A stretch of 64,000 nucleotides of DNA, taken from the NCBI GenBank assembly GCA_024220505.1, contig JAKZZE010000018.1, positions 620,001 to 684,000 of the forward strand, written 5' to 3'. Shown piece after piece: positions 1 to 10,451 of this stretch. This stretch comes from Rhizopus arrhizus (taxonomy: Eukaryota; Mucoromycota; Mucoromycetes; Mucorales; Rhizopodaceae). The position numbers were made by a program, and so were the translations under genes. A model generated the notes under the pieces. It was given only the letters and a program-made list of their open reading frames with translations. It made no database searches and was not told the origin of the DNA. Numbering within the stretch: the first letter of the stretch is position 1; each line of letters begins with the position of its first letter.

Positions 1-85
1 AAAGAAACTAAAAACCTTTTGCTAGTCAAAAGGGAAAAAAGAAAAAGAAGGGGAGAGGAAAAAGAAAATGTATCCAAATACTAGA

Positions 86-469
86 TCAATTATTGCATAT
101 CCAAGCTACCAACTTGGTACCATGAGGGGGAGATTCAGGAGGGAGTTTACCATGATGCATATAGTCGAGTTCGAATAAGATTTGGCAGATAGCAGGCCAT
201 CGAACGGTCCAAGCAGAATTTGTAGAGTTCGCATTAGGAGACATGAGTTTCTTGCTTTTGTTGGGTAGTTGATTCAACAGAAACGACAGAGGATCGACTT
301 CAGTACGAGGCATTTGTAAACGGCGGTGCATATGTAGACATTCTGTGGCATGGGAACGAGTGAGCATGACATTGGGATGGTAGATACACGGCTGTGGTAT
401 ACCACCAGGTAACCAACCAAGGCACCAGCGTATGACTCGGCTGCGTTCAGAATAGGTCATCGGTACCAC
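86..469 (-). mobile_element. LINE (non-LTR retrotransposon) 3' ORF2 fragment
   Basis: A 127-codon open frame on the minus strand without a clear gene start. It carries the pattern I know from the tail of reverse-transcriptase proteins of Mucorales LINEs: GWLPGG, then PC-x-YHP, an SHATECLHMHRR segment, DPLSFLLNQLP, and a closing HHGKLPPESPPHG. The reverse transcriptase and endonuclease domains are not in the window, so this is a 5'-truncated or broken copy, or the element runs past the left edge. The family assignment rests on recalled patterns and not on a search. Confidence 0.6.
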
Positions 470-479
470 AACAGCTCAC

Positions 480-815
480 TATGTTAAATTTATCAATGAA
501 CTTTTGGATGTTATGGATGGGGATATTACTATGAAGGGATATTATCTTGTAATGAACAATGCTTCTATTCATAAGTCCATTCCAATGCAAAAAAGATCGA
601 GAGCCGTGGGTATAAGGTGATGTATCTTCCTTCATATTCTCCGGAGCTTAATCTTATTGAGCAATTTTGATATCTTGTTAAGCACAAGCTTAAAAAAGAA
701 AAACCCTTGCAGAATGAAACTTTAACCACTAGGATAGGTGATGCTTGTAATGAGATTCTTATAAGCGATTTGACAGGCTTTGTTAGCCATTCTAAGAATC
801 AAATAGCATATTAAT
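480..815 (+). pseudogene. Tc1/mariner transposase, C-terminal DDE relic
   Basis: Translating from 480 gives FINELLDVMDGDITMKGYY, then a V-M-N-N-A-S-I-H segment that corresponds to the second catalytic Asp region (normally V-x-D-N-A-x-I-H; here Asp is Asn). It continues to YLPSYSPELNLIEQF, the third catalytic block of Tc1/DDE_3 transposases. The frame shifts by one base around 586-592 in an A-run, and the Trp after IEQF is a TGA stop. It ends with a stop at about 813. The N-terminal HTH half is absent. The element is dead: catalytic Asp changed, one frameshift and one nonsense codon. Confidence 0.75.
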
Positions 816-2474
816 ATTTTACTGTTCTTCAGTTGCAATGCTTTCATCGTTATCTGTCATTTTTTTGTTACAGTGCTTCCACATAGCCAAAGATGACAAA
901 TAAAATAAAAACGTAAGCGATAAATAAACTTGAACAGAAATGACAAATGAGCTTACACAAAAGCAACAAATTGAATTAGTCCAAAGCGACAACCTGGAAA
1001 AACAGTTACGATATTATGTAACAAAAAACCTGCCAATTTGAGCAATCAATTTCCGACAAAATTTTGGAATAGAAATTTTTTTTCTTATCGTGACGTATTC
1101 ACTAAATTATTACGAAATCTTTTCCTTTTTCTTTTTCTTTCTCTTTTAAAATACTACAACAGGTATATCATTAATTAGACTCATATTCCCTCTCATCTTC
1201 TGTTTTCAATCTTTTTATTTGCTCATTATTGTTTGGAGTCTTTTCTCTCCCTTCTTTGTATAAGCAAGTAAAGTATAAGATTGAAAGCAGGTGTGGCACG
1301 CTCTGTTATGATCCATACGAGGATAGTCAACCGACCACGATATTGCTGGGTAAGGAGCTTCCAGCGAGACACGCAGAGTTGTTGTCTTTTTGTGTTTAAT
1401 GGGGATTCGTTTGCTTTCCCATTTTTCAGATTAGAACACGTGCTTAAGATGAGAATTTATCGTTTAAACTGCTTACTAACTTTTTGAATACTATTTTTTG
1501 ACTGTCGTTTTTGTTCTCTCATTTGAGGGAGAAGAGATAGGGATATCTTCAAGCAATTACTATAACGATTTTAGTACCAGACCTTTTATAAAACGTCAAT
1601 AAATATTCCGCTTATTGAACTCTTCCTAATAAATGGCTGTTTTATTACTATTCTGCATTAATATTTAAACTATGGCCCATCTTTAAGAGTCTGTTCATTA
1701 GCTTCGTGATGGTTCTTAAAAGCATACATGATTCTGATTATTCCATTCTACATAGATCCATCGAACAACAAAATCAGTTTTATTTATTACGTCGTAGTTA
1801 CTAAGTGACGAAGAAGGTTATGCTGTAGAAGTAGCAGAGCTAGAAGGCGCTATGGAAAGGCGTATCCTAGAAGTATCCGTTACTGGGATATAACCAGTAG
1901 CTTTTTTGTTTTTGTTTTTTCAAGTAAAATCTTTATATTTCTGCACTTTTCATTTTCTTGATGACCGCCAAGCCTTCATTCCTCTATATCCAAAGATATC
2001 CAGGTTTTTGTATGTCTTCAGTATCAAAATGGCTGCTTCCTGACTTCTCACACTTGATGGTGTCTCTAAAGATTTGTACGTATTATTCATCAAAGGCTTT
2101 TACTAGCTTTGAACAATCATTACTTTGAGACGGCATTAGAGTTAACATTGTTGACCTTTTCAGTCTCCTTTCACACCAGAAACCTGCTTTGAACCATGAG
2201 GTGCTGGGCCTGGCGATGAGGTGTTCATTGTTCTATGTTTAACATCTGTCTGCTTACTTTTTTGTGGTCACATACGATAGGTTTGACGTTGCTGAGATTG
2301 TTTTGTTATTACCATTATCGACTATATGGTTCATGTTAGTAGAAGATATAGAGAAACGGAAACACCATCATGTGTAAGTTATGCAGGCAAAGAACGTTAC
2401 ACCAGGGAGAAATTTAATTTTTTTTTTTGCGTTGACAACGCGTCTTTACTGATTTTTATTTTGTTATAGTTACT
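816..2474. other. Non-coding stretch, no gene recognised
   Basis: AT-rich sequence with no recognisable gene. A 68-codon open frame at 1281-1487 on the plus strand has no ATG start and no family resemblance I can name. T-rich and A-rich tracts occur throughout. I see no tRNA, no clear inverted repeats and no tandem repeats. Confidence 0.5.
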
Positions 2475-4434
2475 ATGTCAATGAATATTTATGAAGAAGG
2501 TATTGTTCCAGAATATTATGTTCTTTTATTTCTATTTATCAAAATAATTTGATTAGCGATTCGAAAGTACATCCTTTACGCACAACAATTGAATTTAGAA
2601 ATTTCTCTTTCAAGATTCGTTAACATTAATAAGAACTTGATTGCCGAAGAACTAGCAACAAAAGATCGAGACATACAACAGCTTAAATTAGCTTGGGGAG
2701 GTCGTTTCGGAAAAGTTGCTCAACAGTCGCTGAGCAAAAACGAATATAAACTCAATTATGAACAAGTCGATTGGCAAAATCTAATTGAAAAAGGAATTGA
2801 GAAAGCTGCTTCAATTGCTGAACAAAGAATTCGAAAGAAAAGAAATAAAGCAACTTATGAAGCTTTTGATACTGAGACCGATTTGGTTGCTTCCCACATA
2901 CGCAAGAGGCAGCTAGAAACAAATCAATCAAGACAGAAGGCCATAAGAAGGGTAATAAAAAGAATCAAGGATTCAGGTTAGAGCACTCATATCTTTTTTA
3001 GATTAAGTATGACAATGAGGAGGAAACATCCAATCGTACCAGCAATGATTCCTTGACAAATAAGAGTATTACGGAAGATAGTGAAGTTGTCGAAGTTGTT
3101 TATGATAGATCAAGCTTATGGCTTTCAGATGGCAGTGACTATGTACCCGAAACTAATACTGAACCTTCATTACCCAGCATAAAATTTATTAAAAAGTTCA
3201 TTTGGTGTCTGTCGATGTGTGAAATTGGAATAATCGTTACTGACAAGGTAGAAATAAATACAACAAATTCTACAATCAAAATGGTTTACGATAAAGCGCA
3301 TAACGATATAAAAACGGGCAATACAAAAAATATAGACTTGGATACAAGATTGAAACTGTCAGGATTGTTCAATAGCATTGACTATGAACCGCAACCTATA
3401 TCAGTTGGATTTGTAGCCGAACAAGTTATTTTTTCTCCATTGACAACGCAGAATATTAACACACTTACGTCTGCGATGCGAAATAACGAGTTACTGCGGC
3501 TTGATTATAACTCTTTAACCATGGAAGAACTAGCTGTTAATCATATCCTCACTGATATTTACTTTAAACATTCAGCAGCTAAGTATAGGGAAGACACTGA
3601 ATTATCTCTACTCATTGATTCACTTAGTTGTCTATTTTCAACATTATGGTCATCACATAGTGACGTTCGTTTGATGTGGTGAGTTTATTTGTAGTGCAAC
3701 TTTATTCATTGCTAATCAAAATCGTTAGGGATAAAACCTCTTTGACAGCAAGCGCCAATTCACCAAGTAGTATTTCACTTCGACCAGATATGACTTTTAG
3801 CACTAAATTATCAAACGGTCAAGAATATGAAATTGGAAACGGAGAAGTTAAGTCCCCATCTGTGACAAAATTCATTGTCAATGCAACAAGAGTAAGAGTC
3901 CTTGAAACTGCCAAACGACAATTACACAAAAGAATGAGAATATCAAGTGCTCCCAACACGCTAGTGACTTTTGGTATCTTGATACACGGTATGTAACGAA
4001 CAAATATTTCATTAAATTGGTTTTCATTAGTTTTTTATTTCGTAATTTACTATTGCCAATATGTATTTTCTGTCTTATAGGTTTCTCCTTCGAAGTTTAC
4101 ATCGTTCGCTACATCAATGGCTATTATCCATATGAGAAAATTACTTGGGGAGAACTACCTCGGTTCAACAAAGTTGATGATGTCTTGACGCATGCACTCA
4201 GATCGATGCTGACTTTGAAAGTAATATTTAATACTCATGAGATACTGTGATGATTCATCTCTTTTTTGGTTTACTTTTTATTTTTAGCATTCGATGCAAT
4301 TATCTCTTGCTGACACTGATGCCAATGATAATAATCCTGACACTCGTATTGAGACTAATTTGCTTCCAACTGTATCATACATCACGATCTACAAGGAGGC
4401 AGTAAACGATGAAGTTGCAGGTTCAAACAGGTAG
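2475..4434 (+). CDS. Mucorales-type protein with PD-(D/E)XK-like motif, unknown function
   Basis: A six-exon gene: 2475-2499, 2557-2951, 3002-3678, 3729-3988, 4081-4220 and 4288-4434. Every intron is GT-AG and three are about 50 bp; all phases agree and give 547 aa. The start is the first ATG that splices in frame. The N-terminal third is Lys/Arg/Glu-rich and probably helical. The C-terminal part reads RPDMTF, about 14 residues of spacer, then GEVKSP, followed by a hydrophobic TFGILIHG strand and a Y-x-VRYING segment. The order P-D...E-x-K followed by a beta strand resembles the PD-(D/E)XK nuclease core. I know similar proteins as a large, uncharacterised family in Mucorales genomes. No signal peptide or membrane segment is seen. 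It lies between transposon relics but its frame is intact, so it is probably a living gene. Nuclease activity is an inference from the motif alone. Confidence 0.7.
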
Positions 4435-6560
4435 GGTTTTTCAGATACAGATTTACTTGATAATGCATAAATAAATGTATCAATTCTTTTTTTATTGTAA
4501 GACTCATTTACTATTGTATTTTTTACCTATATGAACACAAAAGTCGCTTCTAGTTGCTGCTTCTACGCGATTAGCCTTTATTAATGGTGCCTCGGGCACC
4601 TTTTGCTTGATTCTTGCCCAACACTTGGTAGCTTTTTCTACGAGTGCAATTAAATGCAGCATATGGGTTTCTGTTAGGGTCATTGTATTTACTGTCACCT
4701 TTTGAAACAGCAAAACCAGTACTTTTAGCACGTTCAAATTGTGATATTAACGAATAGTTAGGCCAAAAAGATTTTGGTGAAATCGAATTATAAGTTTTTT
4801 TTATTTAAAAAAAAAGAAAAATATAAAATATAAAAAGTCTGAAGAAACAAAACTGCTGAAAAACATCTTCCTACTTATGTTGCTTGACAGCTTAGTGGCA
4901 TTAGTATACACAATTGATATGGTAATAGGCAGGTGATTCTACAACTGAATAAAGCTTCTATTAGTATCCCATTTGTCTGCCCGTTAGAATTGATTCATGG
5001 GAACCTTGCTCAGACTATTTGATTGTCGTGCTACAAACATACTAACCTCCAATACTTTTGAGCACGGGCGTAATAAATACACTAAGTGTGCTAAAGTATT
5101 GTTAATAGGATTAAATATGTTTGTCCAGGAAACTATATTCGGGTATCGTACGAGAACAGTTATGGGTGGTAAAGCTAGAAGTAGCCCATATGTCTAACAT
5201 CTGCTTTATCTCACGCCAGGGAGCAGCATAAAAGCCTACTGATAACGTGCCTTTTGGAACAATGTGTCCTTGCAAGATCATATCTTGGTCCTACTACATA
5301 TCTAAATCATGCAGCGTATAAATAATAAGACAAGTAATGATATTTCCCAATAATAACCTATTCTATTCTTATATGAGTTAGCTACACTCATATAAGAATT
5401 GTTATTGTTCCATATTCATCTTGTTTATTGTTTATTTATTATTAATCAAGTGTTGGCGCAAGTACTCGAGTGTCGACGCGTGTTTTTCATCCAACAATGC
5501 TTGATTAGGATTGTATGTCACTACTTATAGAACTGGTTTGTCTATTATTCCTAATACGGTTATCTGGTGTTGCCTATAACATGGTTCCTTTAGTATAGAG
5601 AGACATGTCATAATAAGATATCTTGTTTCGCTTTAAAATAAAGTAAAACTTCTCCAAATAGAAAAGATGATTGTCATGTTTTGACATGTCAATAAGATAC
5701 GGTCTTATCATTCTGGACTAAATCTTTACAAATGAGTTTGAATAAGAATAGATCCTGATAATTAGTAACTGCCCTGAATAATATGTTTCAGTTTATATCT
5801 AGACAGTTCCCTAAACAGCCAAGTTTCACTTAATATCTAGACAGTTTATTACTATCATCAGTTTATAAAATTTTTCTTATACATGTCAAATCATATCGGT
5901 CGTAACTATTTTTTGTCATCTAATCTCAGGTCTTGCTCAACTAATATAAATAGTCTTGAAATCTTTCTTTAATAAAAGCATTCGACTTTAGAACTATTGT
6001 TCGGTCTCGTTAATTCTTCTTTATCTTATTTTTAATACTTAAAACACTTCAAATATAAAGACTTTTAGTTCCGTGATTGGATATCATTGCTAACGATCAT
6101 ATCTCAGTCAGGATAAATGTTTTCGTGACTAATGATGATCCGGTAAGTAATTATTATTCCATGTTCAACATGCTCATATTATTAATAAACTATATTACAA
6201 CCATGTCATCTTATTTGACTATGTGAAGTTAATATGAATAAAGCTTAATACAAAAATCTAATCAAAGTATTTTATTGACCTGTGTTGGGAATAATGTTAT
6301 AAATGATTCCAAGTTATGTCAACATATTATTCAGGATCATATCTGATTCCTTTTACTAAAATAAAGTGACTATAATCTTATGTATCTTTAACATCAATAA
6401 AGCTCTTTCATTTATTTGTATCGTATCCGTATCGTATGCATAATAAAAAAAGTCTACCCCTTGTCTGGTTTCCAAGCTAAGACGAGATATTCATAATCGT
6501 ATCATCAAGTTAAATCAGCTTATATGGTCTCATATATTGAATCAAAATCAATCATTGGGT
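4435..6560. other. Non-coding, AT-rich, LTR-like composition
   Basis: No intact gene. Minus-strand sequence at 4504-4737 has protein-like composition in two frames but is broken by stops; I cannot name it. From about 5450 to 6420 the sequence looks promoter- and polyadenylation-rich: a TATAAATAG box near 5945, several AATAAA/AATAAAGC signals (5970, 6238, 6394) and a short direct repeat, ATATCTAGACAGTT, near 5795 and 5830. This fits decayed LTR or untranslated retrotransposon sequence, but I could not define LTR ends. Confidence 0.35.
5365..5399. repeat. Perfect 14-bp inverted repeat (hairpin)
   Basis: ATTCTTATATGAGT at 5365-5378 is followed by a 7-base spacer and its exact reverse complement at 5386-5399. 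No gene ends nearby, so it is not obviously a terminator. It could be a relic of a small palindromic element. Confidence 0.85.
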
Positions 6561-7160
6561 GAAGTAGATGATTCAGCGTTCATCGATGCCTTCTGTTTGC
6601 AGCCCCAATGAATCAATTACAAACCTAAACCATTTCGGTTGTCTCTAATACAGCGATCTCTACCATCATCGGCAATGTCACCAACACCAAATTCCAAATG
6701 GTCACTTTTTTGGAAACTGCCTGTTTCGCCTGAAAGCCGATCTTTATGGTATCGTCTATTCCACCGTAAACTCTATAGCCAATCACTTCTTTCAAGATTT
6801 GATAATAGTTTGATCTCTTCACAATATAAATTTTGTTCTGTCAACACTGAAGACTTACAACACCTCTTCGTGCGCTGTCCTATGAAATGGAGAGTATGGC
6901 TAGATGCTTTCAATTTCTTTAGTCCACACCTCACTTTCACTCAAGACGATGTATGCTCAATCCTCTGGTCTTTTCAGCAGTTTGCTTTTGTTGACAACGC
7001 TGATATCTACACTCTCAGCTGCTGTGTGCTTTCCGTTATCCGGCGTGCCCATTGAAGATTTACTATTGATGGCTTTCCTTTTATTGATAAACAGCTGATC
7101 ACTCGTACTATGTGGCAATTTGACACCCTCAAAAGGGGCAGACTCGACCTTGAATAGCAT
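6560..7160 (+). mobile_element. LINE ORF2 C-terminal (zf-RVT) fragment
   Basis: The plus strand reads a Trp-rich segment (SKWSLFWKLPVSPESRSLWYRL), then a Cys/His cluster KFCSVNTEDLQHLFVRCPMKWRVW. This is the C-x2-4-N...H-x4-C pattern of the zf-RVT domain at the end of LINE ORF2 proteins. One in-frame TGA near 7053, where W is expected (RRAH-W-RF), interrupts the tail, which then continues to LDLE and a stop at 7159. Upstream the frame becomes unreadable before about 6570. A short A-rich stretch follows at about 7258-7280. It is a 5'-truncated, inactive copy. Confidence 0.65.
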
Positions 7161-7304
7161 GTTCAATTGTCTACACTCTGTTCCGTTTGATTCATACCGC
7201 TCTCAGACATGTGACCCCTCATATGATTTATAAATAAAAACAAACTATTTATTTTACAAGAAAAGAAAGAAAAAAAAAATTATTTTCTTTTATTAAATTT
7301 TGGC

Positions 7305-7739
7305 ATGTTTGATTATAAAGACAAGGACCTTCGTATATGGACTAAGGTCGAATTTGAAGATAAAAAAAGAATTGTAAGCTCAGAGGTTCAAGAATTGGCT
7401 TGGAATATTGACCGTGATTATAAGACGTTCAGAATAGTACCAAAGGATGAAAATGACCCCTATAAAAATGTGAAAATAATGGTTGATGGCGAGGCTGCAT
7501 ATATAGGGCATAGAGAGATAGTGGAACTCACAACACAGCCAGACACATTCATATGGAACCTTGTGGATGTTAAAGAGAGTGATTCCAAAATAACATGTAA
7601 AATTCAACACATTTATGGAAGAAATAGATACTGGTCCTGTGGATCATACATACATAGATATAAGAGCGGAGGACTAAAAGAATTTCGATGCATTGAAACA
7701 AATAGGTTTCAGGAAACTTTTACAATTGAAAAAAGATAG
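7305..7739 (+). CDS. Hypothetical 144-aa protein
   Basis: A single-exon open frame with an ATG at 7305 and a TAG stop. The protein is soluble, charged and rich in Lys, Asp and aromatic residues. The C-terminal half has CKIQHIYGRNRYWSCGSYIHRY, with two Cys and one His that might bind a metal, but there is no motif I recognise. The sequence is not low-complexity and has few rare features, so it is probably expressed. It sits just after a LINE relic, and an AATAAATAAAAG polyadenylation-like signal follows at 7761. No function is proposed. Confidence 0.5.
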   Translation: MFDYKDKDLRIWTKVEFEDKKRIVSSEVQELAWNIDRDYKTFRIVPKDENDPYKNVKIMVDGEAAYIGHREIVELTTQPDTFIWNLVDVKESDSKITCKIQHIYGRNRYWSCGSYIHRYKSGGLKEFRCIETNRFQETFTIEKR

Positions 7740-7824
7740 AACTTCGATTAAAAATATAAAATAAATAAAAGTACTACTTTTACATTTTTTTTTCCTATAA
7801 TACTATTATAGGAGGAGTATGTAA

Positions 7825-8109
7825 TTAAGTAAATTGTATCTTTTAATATTGAATTCACTAGCACACAAGTTAAGCAACCAATATCCTAATCTTTCCAATA
7901 TTGAAATGTATTATGGAATTGCAGACACAAGAATGATTGTATATTTACATGATATAAACAATATGGCAGAGTTGTTTACAGCTGTAGATGAAATTGATTT
8001 CGCAATAAGAACAAAAGAATCAATATCTAAAGTGGAATTTTTGAATCAGTTACCAGAAGGAGTGGGACACAAAAGACAAGTGTTTAATTGGACAACTAGA
8101 CAATATTGA
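7825..8109 (+). CDS. Possible short protein or terminal exon, no ATG
   Basis: An open frame of about 90 codons ending with TGA at 8107-8109. It is preceded by an in-frame stop with no ATG before codon 28 (MYYGIADTRM). A possible splice acceptor (TTAAG) lies at its 5' edge, so this may be the last exon of a gene whose first exon I cannot find. The composition is protein-like (NQYPNLSNIEMYYGIAD). Its 3' flank repeats a TACTACTTTTAC motif also found after the 7305-7739 gene, which hints that the two arose from related units. No function is recognised. Confidence 0.3.
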   Translation, partial: LSKLYLLILNSLAHKLSNQYPNLSNIEMYYGIADTRMIVYLHDINNMAELFTAVDEIDFAIRTKESISKVEFLNQLPEGVGHKRQVFNWTTRQY

Positions 8110-9131
8110 GATAACAAATGGAAGCTTGAAATTTAAAGATGAATAAAGCACAACAACGAATAAATATATATAAAAACAATACTACTTTTACGTTCAATAT
8201 TAGTAAAGCTCTAAATACTTTTCTTATCATTTTCAAAATAAAGGACAAGAAAAAATATACGCAGGCTTAGTTCGATGTACTAAAAAAGACGATTCAGAGC
8301 AGTAATTCTCAAAGAGATAACCTATCATATGTTTTAGTAATGATTTATGTATAAATCATCACTCTCGTCCATTCAGTATTTCTTTATCAACGTAAAGCGG
8401 AATGTACTACTTTTGATAACAACCTTCAAAATGATTTTGAAAGCTTTATTATCTCCAATACCGCTCTTGTAGCTAGACACGGAAAACAAAATTAAGTCTT
8501 GAAAACTATGATAAATGTTAACTTTTTTGAATTTTAAAATTAATCTATCATGTTCTTTTTACCATATATATCTTCTATTGATGGAATTATACAAATCAAT
8601 ATCTTTTCTTTTAATAATAGCATTGCAATTTGGATCACTTTAAAAATAAAAATAAAAATACCAGCCTACTTGAACTGCTGTGTGTGTGCATAATAGGAAA
8701 AGCTGGCTGATTTTAAATTTTATCACAACGGAAGCCTCACTCTTTCACTCTGCTCAGTGTTCCACCAATCTACTGTAAAAAAGAAGCCAAGTTTGTAGTT
8801 TTACGTCATACGATACAGAAGTCCATCGAATATTTCTTAATTACAGGATAGGATTCTTCTAAACCAAAGAAATAGATATCTTTCTAAGGAAAAATATTAA
8901 GAAATGAGATGCATAATTCGAGATAAAGGCTTTTATTTAAAAAACATCGTTCCTTATGAGCAACAGTCTATTGGTTATTGCTTTTACATTTAAATAGCAA
9001 GTAAATTATGTCTTCTTTTTAGCTTAATTATACTACTTTTATAGATGCTTTTTGTTTGCTAAAAGCTGTCTTTTTTGTATTTTGCAATAAGCTTATTTCG
9101 TTCCGACAAAACAATGAAAAAAAGAGTCTCA

Positions 9132-9168
<37 letters not shown>

Positions 9169-9221
9169 CTTTTCTTCTCACTTTTTTTTTTTTTCTTTCT
9201 TTTTTTCTTTTTTTTTCTTTG
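8110..9221. other. Intergenic; T-tract promoter of the Rab gene at its end
   Basis: No gene is seen in 8110-9070. The last 90 bases (about 9135-9220) are almost pure T with a few C bases, ending directly at the Rab ATG. Such pyrimidine tracts before the ATG recur at other genes in this window and probably belong to the promoter or 5' UTR. Confidence 0.5.
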
Positions 9222-10135
<914 letters not shown>

Positions 10136-10451
10136 ATGAAAGTAGAATATTATTTTAGTACCAATAATAAATAGATCTAACAGTAATTTTTTTTTTTCCT
10201 TTTTTTCCAGTTTTAATGCTACTTTGGTAATATTTCACTTATAAGGATATCATAAAAAGATTCTCATCAGTGGACCGAGAGATAGGAGGCTGACAAAAAT
10301 GGCAAAAAGTTTTCCTAACAGCTGAGTCTGTGCTGTCATTAAAAAGCTGGCCCTCTCTTTTTTTTTTTTTTTTTTTTTGCTTAAATAATAAACAGATTCT
10401 TTTTCTTTTTATATTTTTTCATCTTTCTTTGATAGTTAAAAAGGAAGAGGA

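Noticed and set aside
1281..1487. 68-codon open frame
   Set aside because: No ATG, no homology, Cys/Phe-rich chance composition.
4504..4737. Possible minus-strand gene
   Set aside because: Another frame (RAKSTGFAVSKGDSKYND) looks equally protein-like; stops in both and no family known, so not annotated as a gene.
9122..9200. ATG at 9114 as start of the Rab gene
   Set aside because: It would translate the T tract into a long Phe run; the ATG at 9222 gives the normal Rab N terminus.
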